Shown one piece after another: positions 24,201 to 38,700 of a stretch of DNA of 64,000 nt. Source of the DNA: Lumbricus terrestris (lineage: Eukaryota; Annelida; Clitellata; Crassiclitellata; Lumbricidae); NCBI GenBank assembly GCA_949752735.1, contig OX457037.1:36213371-36277370 (forward strand), given 5' to 3'. The translations under genes and the position numbers were made by a program. The first letter of the stretch is position 1. Each line of letters opens with the position of its first letter. The notes below the pieces were generated by a model. That model made no database searches. It was not told the origin of the DNA and was given only the letters and a program-made list of their open reading frames with translations.

Positions 24201-25598
24201 TAATGATAATAATAATAATAATAATAAAAATAAAATAGGTTTGTCAGGCATTCACAGTTCATCACGCACAGCCAATTGGTGTTGCACAGTTTGAAACGGA
24301 AATAAAAGATGTTTTATAAAAATAAAAAAAATAAAAAATAATAATAATAATAATAATAACAATGACGACAATTTCTACGGTGCCGTAACACAGAAAGGAA
24401 AGAAACAATAGCAAAAGATCTGATGAAAGTGCGTGCAACATGACTCGGAATAGCACATACAACTAAATAGCAATGCATATTGAATGAGAAAGATAATTAT
24501 CTAATATTAATTAATTTAATGAGTAAATTTAGTTAGGTAATTAGTTACTGCAAGGATGTCCGAGTGACTCACCTTTGACTGTTTTCACAGCTACAGTAGT
24601 CACAGATTCAGATTCATTTATTCCAAACGCCTGAGCGCGATAGACTGTCCCAAAAGCCCCTTTGCCAACGACAACATCTACGAATGTGAAAAAGTACAAA
24701 CTTCTGAAGATCCCTATGATGTCAAGGCTAATCCAAACAACATGCCCATCAACAGTTAAAACCACAGAATTATGCTCCATCACAAACAAAAAATTCTTCT
24801 TATTGAGTAACCAAGTTAAGGCATGGTAAGACTTTGTCAACATCAACACTATTTAAAATAACTGCACAACCAAACAATAACACAAGAAAAGAACAATGAT
24901 AGCAACAGCAACAATAAATTATGTTGACCATCCAAGAAACTTTGAACAATGAACAATCATTGAACATGTTGCACTATTACGAGTTCAGAGCCGCATTCAT
25001 AGCTAGCGACGAGTTACAATTAACAGCACAATGTGGGCCAGTTATGGGCCCTAAAACATGACCCTAAGACATAGGCGTACGAGGCGAGGGTCCAGGGGGG
25101 CAAATGCCCCCAAATTTCGGGCAAATGTGTTTTTCGGGCAAAGGAGGCATGGGCGGACAAACAAAATTTGGAAATTTTTTTCGGGCAAAACAGGCACGGG
25201 CGGATTTTTTCGGGCACACAGGGGTAAAAAAACTACATTTTCTCAAGATTAATGGAAAAATCCTAGATATTTGAGCGAATGACTAAAAAAAAGGTCATGA
25301 GTTTTTGGGACGGGAAAAATCCTAAAATTTGTTGGGCGGATGACTAAAAAAAAAGGTCATCAGATTTTTCGGGCAAAAAATTTTTTTTTGCCCCCCCACT
25401 ACCGAAATGTCCCGTACGCCTATGCCTAAGGTAAGAAAATGAATAGCATTACAAACACCTGTGTTACTCTTATGGCTAATACAAGGATATGACAATGACA
25501 ACACATCGACTTTCCCTCAAGGCATCCATAATCATCAAATATCAACTTTACACAAAACAACTAGGATTCAAACTCCAGAATCTGCAGTTAAAGAATTG

Positions 25599-25687
<89 letters not shown>

Positions 25688-26897
25688 GCAGCACCACCAC
25701 CACCACCACCACCATCACCACCACCACCACCATCACCATCATCATTTAGCCGCCACATCCAAACTGACTATGATACCCAAAAAGAACAGAAAAAGTAACT
25801 AAACAGTAAACACACACACAAACATATCTAAATTTGGCTTTGGGCTACTATAATACCATTGTCTCAAACTTTGCACAGTTTTAACTTAAATATTTATCTG
25901 ACACAAAATCTTGTCTCAACTTGCAATGAAGATTTGAGTGCTGTAATTCTTGGTTTTGGTGAACTGCTACCAAAATAGTTACCAAATGCAAATTTTTTAT
26001 TCTTAGTTTTTAAATTGTTCCGGGAGTCCGATCACAGAATTTCTAATGAAGCTGTCGTGCTTTACCCAACTGGAGTCGATCCTTCGGAAACTCCAGCTGC
26101 GGATCGTAGGAAAGAACGTCCGTCTGTTCGTCGAGAGGCATTTCCGGGTTGTACTTGCTGTTTGTGCTGGAACGAAGTAGTTCTTCCAGATGGACAGCAA
26201 AAAACTGGAAAACCCAGAAAGCAATGCAGATAAGAAAGTTGCTTCATTATGCAACACAACGCTCTCCAGTTTGTTGAGTACTTCACAACACCGAGAATAC
26301 TGCAAAAATTCAGCTTCTTTTCCACTAAGCCTTCTATTTGTCTGCATAGGTCTCTTCACTATGGAATGGACTTTTCGCATCAGTTCGCTCTGCCATCCTC
26401 TCTGGTAGTCTTTTGCCACCTTTCTCTTGTCTCAAAACCTGACCTTTCTCTCGGTGTTGCATGCACTGGGAGCGCTTGTTATGATAAAACGCTTTTTAAA
26501 TGGTCAGTTACAATACAATACAAAACTGATGTGAACTTAAAGGATAAGTTTACTCTCATCTGCTACATCGTCTTGCACGAATAGAAAAAAAACTGTGGAG
26601 GCAGTTGGCAACATTTCAAAAACCATAAAAACCTTTTAAACCTCCAGCTGTCAATTGACCCTGTTCTTAAGTTTCTTATTTCGTGCAAGACGAGGAATAC
26701 AATGACACTATTTTTCTCTGTGCGCTGAGTTGCAGCTTGTGCGTGTGTGTAGTCCAATTCAGCTCCTTTTCCACTATCCAGTTTCATAGCGTGGATATCC
26801 GATTTCCTACCATACATTCTTCCTTCGATGGATATTCCCATGAGGCACAATAAAATACTTTCAGCTACGAAAAACCAGTCATGAACTTGACCCACTC

Positions 26898-26982
<85 letters not shown>

Positions 26983-26996
26983 CTCTCTCTGTGTGT

Positions 26997-27041
<45 letters not shown>

Positions 27042-27184
27042 CTCTCTGTCTCTGTCTGTCTGTCTGTCTCTGTCTCTCTCTCTCTCTCTCTGTCTCTCTC
27101 TGTGTCTGTCTGTGTGTGTCTCTCTCTGTGTGTCTGTATGTCTCTCTGTGTGTGTGTCTCTCTCTCTGTCTGTTTCTGTCTGTC

Positions 27185-27228
<44 letters not shown>

Positions 27229-30200
27229 GTCTCACAACCTGCCCTTCTCTCGTGGTTGCAAGCACTGGGAGCGCATCCAAAGGGCCTTTGCCGCGAAAAG
27301 CACTTTGTAAATGGTCAGATACAATACAATAAGCACTGCTATTAGTTTGCACAAATGTCTCAGTGTTCACGCAATAAAATCATATTTCAAAGCGGACTTG
27401 AGTATAGTTATAGAGGATACCTTTTTGTTGTATTTTGGTCTTTTACAGAGACAAAGCGTGGCAGCAATGAACGCACAGACAACCATGACGAGACAGACTG
27501 CCAGAGGAATAATGATGCTGAGATGTCCCAGAAGTCCAGTTGATTGAGCTGGTCCATGATCCGTTAAATTTTCTGCTTGGTTTGGAATCACGAGAGGATC
27601 AACTGTAAGTTGCCACAAAGGATTCACAGTCTGCACAGCTAGAAACAGCAGACAGCTACCGTTATTAATATTATTTAAAAAAAATTATCATTAACATCAC
27701 TCAGAGATTTATACTGCACCATTTTATGAATCGATTCAATTTAGGAGTTCTTTGTAACTTCAAAGCGTAGGAAGCTTGCCAAAGAGAAATCTTCTATTGT
27801 AAGTATGTTGGGATATATGAAAAAGGCTGCACAAGGTTGGTGATTGAAACATGCACATGAGAAGACCAGTGAACAAAAAAGTATAGGAACCACATTGTTT
27901 ATTTTTTGGTATGTTAAGATGAGCACTGAGCAGCCAGCCAGGATGAAATAAGCAAAATAAATAAATGCAGTTAATTGGTCCAGAGAAAGACTAGCAGAGC
28001 CTGTTGTCAGAAGAAAAGCAGCCATAAAGATTTGAAAAACATACGGCTAACAGTCAATTCCCACTTCTGCCGCAAAAGCTGGCTTCCTTGTTGCAGGTGA
28101 CGAGCAAAACAAGTGTAGGAGCCGTTGTCTGTTTGCTGAACGTTTGGAAAAGACAGCGTACTGACTATGTGATATTCACTCCTGATAAAGACAATGCCAA
28201 AACAGTTTAGCAATGCCATCGACAATAAGCCAATAAAACATTTAACGTCACTCCATACAACATGCGACCCACACCACATGCTCTCACCTACCTTTTATTG
28301 TGATTTTCTTTATCATTTCTTATTTGTAACTGCCTGTGGTAGGTATGTCAGGAAGAACTCAATAAAACGAATATATCATCATACTTAGAATTGATGTCTT
28401 TGCCCAAAATAAGTTTTATTACGAGAATGGTGTACTACTTTGCAAAAATGTTTCTATTGTTTATTTCTTCTGAAGATCAGTGCATTTGCTGGTAGACTAA
28501 TAAAGAATGGTCCTACTTATTTGCCTATTTATTTAGCAAACTGCAAAAATAATAACAGCAAACTATAATAATAATCTATAATCTTCATTTCAATTTTAAA
28601 CGAAAACAACGCCGTACGATGACAATTCAAAGTAGAACGGATAATCACAAGTTATTACACGAGTCGAATTCAACTGTCTGCAGCCATGCAAGGCGCCGTC
28701 ATGTCTTATTGTTTAGTTTACCAACGTGATCAGCCGATGGAAGGTTGAGTGGATCTTTGGGAGAGTAGCGGGAAGTAATTCCGCATCCGAGCACTCTTCA
28801 TCCAAGAGTTTTTACCATTATTGATTCATATTATTCATTCATTTTATGCATTTATATAGCGCCTCTTCAAAATGACTACTCAGAGGCGCTCCCAACCTCA
28901 GCGCGGCCAAATAAAACTGTCTTAAGATGAGAGAGGAAAGCCTGAGAAGGATTTTTACAAAGAGAGCGGAGGGTCAGAGGAAGACCATTCCAGGTTGAGG
29001 GTCTTACCACCGAGAAAGCACGGTGTTTGCCGGCTTTACATCAGACTAAATGTTCGAACTTACTGGAAGTTGACGACTGTGGGCTGGAAACTCTTATTCC
29101 GCTGATTTTCCGAGTCCTGTTGATTCGGCAAGTCGTCTGAGATGATTCTGCGCATCAGTGAATCTTGGACCCAGTAAACATCCGCGAAGTCGAAAATGAA
29201 TCGACTGACTGAGCACGAGACGCTGATGCTCTCACCCTCAATAACGGGACTGGAATAGTTCGGTAGGATTCCAAAGCCGTCTTCTACATCTACACCACCC
29301 CAAAAAAAACAATTCAAATTCATTCGAATTTTCAGAAAATCTTAACTGCATTTAACAAAAAACTCAGACCGTCTTCCATTTTAGTTGAATATCCAAATAT
29401 AACACTCGGCATTATTTAAAAGGTACTATATGATGACACAATGACACATAACTGTGTTTTCATTAACATCCTCAGCTTATTTTACACATCTTTAGATCAG
29501 TTAGATCAGTTAAACATAAACACCCCGTTACAGTTTACAGTTAGAGATTCTTAAAAGGTGCTATATAAAAATACCTTATGCACATTGCACATGTATTTAA
29601 AAGGTGCTATGCAGTCACACATAAGTGCATTAGGTTGATAAACTTCATTTAAAATATTCTGAGGAAGTATTAGAAGACAAATACACCACCTCCCCTCCCA
29701 AAACCGAACGGCTAAATCAAAAGGAAAACACCAAAAACAGATCCAGAATTTTACCATTATCATTATCATCAATTTTATCAAGCTAATTAAGAAGCATTAG
29801 GCAACAATTAATTCACGCTGAGGTCTAATTGTAATCAGAGAAGGCACGAAGCGAAAACGGAAACGTCTCCAAATTAGACCAACCTGGAATAAACAGCTTA
29901 ATTAACACCACATGTTTCGTTGAACTCAAAGTTCACAACGACTAAACACTTAAATATCCGGTAGAAATCAGTCAACGTTTCAGGGGCAGAATTTTCATTT
30001 TCACATATGTTACATTGGGGGGGCCCGGTAGAGTAATGGTTAACACGCTGGCCAAGAGAGCGAAAGGTAGTGAGTTCGAGCCCCCGTTGGGCGGATTTAG
30101 CTTTGTAGGCTGCCATTGGCGCCGTGTAATTGCAAAGCTGTCTGTTCAGTTGGTAGTTAAGTTTAATTAAGATTACTGCATAACATGTAAATGTAAAGCG

Positions 30201-30632
30201 CAGTGCGTCTTGCAGGCGTTTCATTAACTTACTTAGACTTAGACTTAGACTTAGTTCCTCCTGTTCCGATCGGAGCATTGGTCAACAAATCCTCGCCATT
30301 CCACACGGTCGCCAGCTACTTCCTCCGCCTCGTCCCAACCCAGTCCCATTCTCTCCAGATCGTTTCAAGAAATGTTTCATTAAAGAAAAGATATTATTAT
30401 TTTTTATTTTTTATGTAAAGTAAACAGAGTGGACGAACGAATCACTAATGAGCAGCAGTAACGCTGGAGAAAACTGATGTTTGGGTATCAAAAATGGGCT
30501 TTAGTTTGTTGTGGCAATGGGCATAGGCTGATGCATGCTATCCAAGACCAGCCAGAAACAGTCAATTTTGAAATGCTACCTGCCTCTCTAGAAAACTGCC
30601 TAGCAGACCGTTGAAGATATACACATACACCC

Positions 30633-30667
<35 letters not shown>

Positions 30668-33600
30668 CACACACACATACACACACACACACACATCCAT
30701 ACCCACTGGCAAATTAGAGAATCCATATAAAAAACTGACCTGTCACATAAAACTGGGTTGCATCTGAACTATTTCCAATTTTGTTCGAGGCCACACATTT
30801 GTACCGACCAGACTCTTTGGCATTTGCAGTCAACCCAGAGTCCTTCCCTTTGGAAAGTACCTGCCATGAAGAAAACGGTACTTACAATGCAACTGCCTGC
30901 ATGGGCAGCATGTGAAAAGAGATACAGACATGCACAGTTGCACACTACAGCCAATGTAAAGTAATGTATAGCAGTTCTGTAGGCAAGATAAGATAGAGAG
31001 AGTTAGGCACAGAGTTTGTTTGTAAGTGCACTTGTTATAGCGCCCCTTCAAGCTCTCTCTACTCAGAGGCGCTCCCGAATGCAGAGCGGACACTGCATCG
31101 GAGTTTCACGCCGAAGCGCTGAGCAATTGTGAGTGAAGGACTTGCCCAAGGTCCTTACGTGGCGAGGTGGATTCGAACCTCGAACCTTCCGGCTTCAAGG
31201 CAACGACGCCACCACTACACCACCGCGCCCCAGAGGCAACAGCAAGAGAGGTGAAAGAAGAAAGACAGGCAGACAAAGTAAAGACTCCGACAGAGACAGA
31301 CAGAGAGATACAGAAAGAGACAGAGAGACAGAGTAAATTCAACACAACTCCAGCATCTCAAAACATAAAATACAACTTGTGATTATTACCCAAAGACCAT
31401 TTCTTGACTGCTGTGCTGGCTTCCACTTGCTATCCTCCACCGTGCATACGGCATTATCACATCTCTGCCACAACCAGCTGATTTCCGGTTCTGGAAAGCC
31501 CTCCGAATGACAGTCAAGGCTGTAATTGCCGTTTGCCAAATACAGAGTGGGGTTGGTGACTGGTTTGACTACCTTCACATATGGTGCATCTGAAACAAAT
31601 AAATATCAGAAAAGAACTTTAATCAGAATCTGACTGAAAAATCATAGATACTGTCAAACTTTAGTCAGAATCTGACTGGAAAATCATAGATAATGCAAAA
31701 CTTTAGTCAGAATCTGACTGAAAAATCATAGATAATGCAAAACTTTAATCAGAATCTGACTGAAAAATCATAGATAATGCAAAACTTTAATCAGAATCTG
31801 ACTGAAAAATCATAGATAATGCAAAACTTTAGTCAGAATCTGACTGAAAAATCATAGATAATGCAAAACTTTAATCAGAATCTGACTGAAAAATCATAGA
31901 TAATGCAAAACTTTAATCAGAATCTGACTGAAAAATCATAGATACTGCAAAACTGGGATGAAGCAGTAACCAGTAACAAGATAGCACGTAGAGGTAAGTA
32001 GCAGCAAGTGTCCAGGTTTAAGTTTAAGAAGTTTTGGCAGCTGAAATAGGCCACCTAATCAGATCACAGAGGTAGCAAGGAGCTTCACCCAAATGATGTA
32101 CAGGAACAAACTCTAAGTTGAGGTTTCCGTAACAACCAATATGCAACTGATGCCCAAACTGAGCTGTCCATGCCAATAGCCATCATTCATCACAGCCCAG
32201 CTATCATGGATATTATATTAGGTGTAACCTTCAGATTAAATTGGTGGATTCAATTGTATCACTTGCAGATGAAAACCCAGAATTGAGTTTGAATAAAAAG
32301 GCTACTTGTAAAATTGTTAATTACTTGTAAAATTATTATTATTATTATGCGAATGTTGTATCTGCTTCTTCTTCCTTAGGTTCTCTGCCAAGTGGCAGGT
32401 CCAAACATCCAATGTCTCCATCTTTCACGCTGTTGTGCCATGTCCTTAAGTTCTCTATAACCCTACTCCATCATACCATCCAGCAGTTTTTGTCTAGGTC
32501 TTCCTCTGCACCTTTTCCCACCCAAAAAAATTTTGTATAACTTTGCATAAATGTTTTCTATTATTTATTTCCTCTGTAAACTACTGTGCATTTGCTGGTG
32601 GTCTATTAAAGAATATTCTTACTTACTTACTTACTTACTTAAATTGACGTCTTTTGATTAGAAATTATCTTCAAAACCAAAGAAAAACTTGCAGTTAACA
32701 AGAAGTGTGATATTCAGTGAACTCATCGCATCTCTGTTCTCAGCTCTCAAAGTATAAACGCCAGCATCCGAAGCTTGTACGCTGTGTATAACCAGTTGTC
32801 CTGTGTTCAAGTCATTGTACCTGTCTTTGCTAAAAGAAACAAATAAACAAACTGTAGAGTAAATGGATTAAAATTCACTTAAGTGTTTCCTCAAGCTACC
32901 AATACATTGCAGTAGCATCCACAAATGCTGTCTTTAAGGTTCAATGAATATCTTCTCAAGATTGGTCAAAGAGTGAGGCATGAGAAACAGGGAAATCATT
33001 TTTTTTAAATCTTCATTTTACAAGTATTTATAAAGACAATGAATATTACCTTGAACTAACTGCAGTAAGGACTCTGGTTTATGTCACAACATATCAACAA
33101 TCTTGTTTTCAAAGCATTGAAAAAGGAGGGCAAATTGTAACACTTAATAATCTTGATTTTGAATAGTTAGCATAAATTTCATTTTAAAGTCACTTCCTCA
33201 GTGAGGCATGATGCTAGGCCCGTGCTGTGCAACCTGCGGCCCACATTTGATTTCAAATGGCCCGCCTAAACCCCTGAATTTTTGCATGTTGCCTGAAAAT
33301 TTCATAAAAAGTGCAAAAAAGAGTACAAATACAGTCTGTGTCCTTTACTTCATTGAATGAAGTAGACTTCACTTCATTCAATGAAGTAAAAGGACAATTA
33401 TCATTCATTTTGCATTATAATCAATCCATAACAAATTTCAATACAGTTCAATAATTATCAATAAATTTAGCTGTTGCTTTTGAGTTTACTGCTGTGGCCC
33501 TCGGCATCAAATAATTGAACAATCATTGCTTTTGCGGCCTGTGGTGTCAAAAAGGTTGGACAGCACTGTGCTAGGCTGTTAGAGTGCTAGACTGTCGAAT

Positions 33601-35732
33601 CAGAGGTTGGAGCACAAATGCATTGGAGTAGAAATCTTTTTCCTGCTTTCAGCTCTACTTGTGTCTCTAATAAACCAGCAATAATATAATGAGCACATGA
33701 ACTTTACAAACTATCAGTCACTCAGTCCCTTGACTCTCAGTGGGAACAATCTTCTTCCTCTTCCTCATCTTTGTCATCTTCCTGTTCATCAGCTTCCTCC
33801 TCTCATACTTCTTCTTCTTCCTCTTCCTCTTCCAAGCCTCCTCCTCTTCCACGTCCTCCAACTCCTCTTCTTCTTTTTTCTACACAGCTAAGCACGCGTC
33901 TTCTAACATCCACCCAGACGAACTTGTAAGTGCATAATAACAACCAAAGCCACAAACAATAATGTCAAGATTAGTGCAAGCATCAATCAGCAGCTCACAC
34001 AAAATATTCAGGCACATTTTTAAATCAGAAAAAAACAATAAACACTAGAATACACAAAAACAGCAAAAACATAATAAAAAATGTTAAACATTATTTAAAC
34101 AAATAACCTCAAACATGACTCCACAATTCAAAAATACCAAAATCTAACAAAGACAATAAGTCAAGAAATGATGCGACATAAACACTTTCCTCATATAAAG
34201 AAATAACGTAAAAAAATCACCTGTCAGGCAATAGTTTGATATCCTGGCCATCCTTAAACCATCGCATCAGTGGATCAGGGTATGCTGCAACGTCCACCGA
34301 CAGATTAAAATACCTTTTGTTCATTTGTACCTCTACCACTGGTTGTACGGTTGTCAGAATGACAAATGATTTCTCTACAATAGCACGATTATATCTGTTC
34401 ATTTTCTAATGTGTGCTAAATACCTACGTAATCATTTTATAATAACAAAACTACACCAAACAAGGCAACGAACGGCCACAAATTCAACCTATGTAGTTAA
34501 GAAACAAAAGAAATGCCAAGAAAAAAATCACCAATGCAAGATGTGTAGAAGGGTTTGAATGATAGTGCAGTCTAAGCATTGCAGGTTGCCCTTAATTGGC
34601 TGTAGCAAACATTAGCAAAGACATTACTGGATGAATTCTTTTATTCTGGAAAAGTTTGGGACGAGGAATCATAAAATTCTAACCTTTGAGGAATCATAAA
34701 ATTCTAACCTTTGATGTACCTTATATCAATCTAGCCCAAAAGCTTACTGCATTGCTGAAAAACCATCGTCTTCAAAACTAATGGCTTATTAGGAAAATCC
34801 CTTGGCTATTTGGAGCTAATGATAAGATACTAAGTATATAGTGAAGTTTTAGTATCAATGTGCTGAATGAGTACTTTACTTAGCGAAGATGTTCATACAA
34901 CATCAAGCGCACCCTAAACCCACTTAGCCATTCTTCACCCATTTGGGGTCGGTGAATGAGTAAAAACACAAAGTGGGATGCGATAGATAAGGTACCGGCA
35001 AATGAATAAAGTGCAAAGAATTTCAATCATTGTATGAGCAAATCCTTCATACCTGAAGCTGTCATGCTGATCTGAGAAGATCCTGACTTTTCATCATGAT
35101 CCGTCACTACACAGCTGTAAGATCCTGAATCCTGCATTGTGAAGTTAGTAACAATCAGCTGTTGCATTGCAGTGCCGTAGTGTGTATCCTGCCCTCCACT
35201 AGTTTTGACAATTCGATCCGATATCTGAAAAAGAATTTTCGTACAACCAAACTCAACTAAGATTGTTTACAACCCAACATAAAATATGGTTCCTAATGAT
35301 CCAAGTCCCTCTAGCTCTTTCATGTATAAAAGTCAAGCTGTCCATATCAAGTTGGTCATCATCTTTAACACTTTTGCCCATATTGAAATGCTTTGCCTTA
35401 GACAACAGAAATGCTTTGATACATACACACAAACACTGCACGATTCTTGAATCAATATTGGCATCTGATGCTTTCCGTTACAAGTGATTATCCCATAAGG
35501 CGGATGAGAACCAACTTCGTTGACCATGCTTTCTCAGTGGCTGGCCCCAGATGCTGAAACAGTATTCCTCCCGGCCTGCGAGCAGCTGACTCAGTTAACT
35601 CCTTCAAATCATGACTCAAGATTTACTTATTTAGTAAGGCCTGGCCTATCCTGCTGTTATTTTCATGTGACCCTTGTGAGGCACCCTTGTAACGGCATGG
35701 CTGAGTTACAGCGCCACATAAATTGTTATAGC

Positions 35733-35774
<42 letters not shown>

Positions 35775-38700
35775 GCAATAGTCTGCCTTCTATCCTAACA
35801 GAAAGAGGCATTATTTTGAGTACATCAGCTTCAAAAGGTCGGGAGCGCCTCTGAGGAGTTCTCTTGAAGTGGCGCTGTATAAATGCACGATTACAATCAC
35901 AAAAGACGAAGCATAGTGTCAGCAAGTGCATCACATTAGGCACACGTTCTGTTCCTTTTCATACACGTGCTAAAAAATAAGCATGCAAAGTACCTCAGGC
36001 TGGAGTGGATAGAACCAATCTAACGTAATCTTTGCATCAGGACTGAATTTTACAGTGCATGTAAATGTAACATTTTCTGCTGTCAGAGCATGTCCACCTT
36101 TGTGATCAGAATACAGCTGAACTTTTGGAGTCTTTCGAGTGGAAGCTAACAAAATAACCATGCAACATAAGCTTTACAATTTCATACACTTGAATACAAC
36201 TACATGTTTCTCCTATATACTGTGAAGTGTGAACTCACAGTTTTAGTTACAAGCAGTCAGATTTCTCATCTTGTTATTACACTGAGTACTTCTTATCATA
36301 GTCAGAATACACAAGTTAGCATGTATTGTATGTATAGGCTATAGAGAATGGATCTCCAACAGCACGTTTTACGTACCAGTACTTATAAAATGTGCTTTGT
36401 CTTAGCCTGACTACTGCTGGGGTTCCAACAGACAACAATTTCATCTGCTTACAAGAAATTATAATTACTGACAGTAATTTCAATTGTTCCAACGCCCAAT
36501 GCACTGATGGCATACCAAAACCATGATGGAATCAGATCGGTTTGCTAAGACTGAGTGAAATCTGTATTTAATAGCAGGTGATCCAGAAGGTGTCAACAGG
36601 CAGTCTTAAACAGACACAAAACGTATCCGATGACCACACTACTATCTCAGTTAACAGTAGACAAATTTCTAGACTAGCCTCCTTAATATGGATTGCACTG
36701 AAGACAGAAATGACACTCAGCAGACTGGAGCGCACAATGGTTATTTTCAATGACCAAACATTCAACAATTAACTATTATTACGTACACCACATTATTATC
36801 ACTATTATTATTTTTAGATCCTTCGGGATTTCCAAAAATTATGCTAGAAGCTTTGTTGTTATAATTACTACAATTATTGTTATTATTGTCATTATTACTA
36901 TTAATTTAAGACCAAGGCAAGACTACACAAATAAGAAAAGAAGCTCTAGTGGAGAAATAAGCAACAGAGATTAGCCTCACATCGTGAGTAAACATATAGG
37001 CCTAAATTGCAATATCGATGGTATAAAAGTACCGTAATATAAAAGTCGTATTTCTTTTTGCTCAGTCACATTTCCGTAAGTTGCCATGCAGGTGAACAAG
37101 CCTCGAAAGTAACTTGTCGCATGACTGATAACAAAGCCGAGTCGTGGGTTGTATAAAACAAGGTTTGCTGGGTATGATTCGGTTTTTTGGGGGTGTTTCT
37201 TCGTCAGCGTAACCGTTACATCTGGGTGTGTGGAGCGACAGGACGGAATAACGGCTCTTCGATTCTCAACAACATCTACTTTCGTATAGGATTCGTCACA
37301 AACAAGAAGATGGGTTCCATCTGAAATAGACCAACAGAGACTGCAGCAGAATGCTTTTTCAAACACAATAAACACAAATTAGCAATTTTACTTGCATCTA
37401 TGACTCTATGCAGGATGTCATACATTCATACATACATTCATACACACACATACACATAGGGCCTACATATGAACACACAAATATACATACATATGGTACA
37501 TATAAAAATATATATAAAACTTAGGGTTATCTTCTTTGTTGCTAGTTATTACGGCTATCTTGCTCAAATTTGGATTGGTGATTGCTTCATATATTCTGCT
37601 TTTATGGGCTGAAATACCAGTGGGTAACCTCATAGTGGGTGACCCGTGGGTTGGTTCTGGCTGGTTAGTGTTTTGGTTTTTGACTTATTAATGCAGCTGC
37701 AAAGTAGCAACGCTAAAACTTCCCTCCAGGGCTGAAAGTGAGCCGGGTCTGTCGGGGTCTGCGACCGGCATTGATTTTCGTGACTTGCTGGTGCCGGGTC
37801 TCAGTCGGGTCGCGTGTTTAACAATTTTGGGCAAAAAGATACTAAAAATAGGTAAGAAATTGAATAATTTTGGAAAATTGTGGGCAAGTGACTAAAAAAA
37901 GGTCGTCAGAAATTTTTTGGCTCAAAGGCATCGGCTCGTCCACCAAAGTCAGACCCGGCAACTTTTCCAAACCACCTTCAGCCCTGCTTCCCTCCGACTA
38001 TCCCTAGTAAGATCTTATCGGGGTTGTCATCTTCAGCCCTTCACTGCTTGAAGGCTTTGTTATTTCCTGAGGCTGTCATGCTGAGAGCACCTCTCAATAG
38101 CTAGTACTGCAAGAGGCGCTTTACAAATTCTCATAATTATACAATACAATACTAAGTGATGTCATATAGATATCAGGTAGATAGCAAGAACACTATTATT
38201 ATATCTGTTAATAGCACCATCATCTAACATTGACTAACATCAGCTATAATAAAACTAATCAATTGCATATGAAAGACTTGCACAAGGTCCATAGTTTGCG
38301 ATCAATTATTTAGGAACAGGAATCAATATACCTGCAGTATTCTAATGAATGTCCCATTAATTAATCAAACAAAATAAATATTCCGAAATAAAGCATAAAT
38401 CAATGGCCACTTCATTGTGCATCAACCTCTGTAATACAGTTGTATCTGGTACAATGTACTACAATGGATTACAATGGATTCGTCCTATAAATTATGATGC
38501 CAACTTTGAGCCACATGAAGCCTAATGTATGAGATCCTGCCCTGAAACTGTTGAAATTTGTAATTCGCGTTTTCAAATATCCTGTATACATATCAATTCA
38601 GGTCATATGCATGTAAGCATTTGCACATGTTAAACTGCATACATTTATACATGTATGAAAGGTTTTATCAGAACCGTTGTTTACGGCCTTTCAAGAACTT

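Noticed and set aside
25461..25802. Poly-His, poly-Ile, poly-Met ORFs
   Set aside because: Trinucleotide repeat artefacts. The same applies at 15635-16087 and 41150-41473.
26881..27370. Long ORFs on both strands
   Set aside because: Products of the CT/GA microsatellite read in several frames.
30021..30095. Possible tRNA gene
   Set aside because: A- and B-box-like sequences are present, but the cloverleaf is not convincing and the sequence continues into a SINE body and (ACTTAG)n tail.
31614..31954. Regular 42-bp direct repeats resembling a CRISPR array
   Set aside because: Units are adjacent with no unique spacers, and the locus is a eukaryotic intron. It is a minisatellite.
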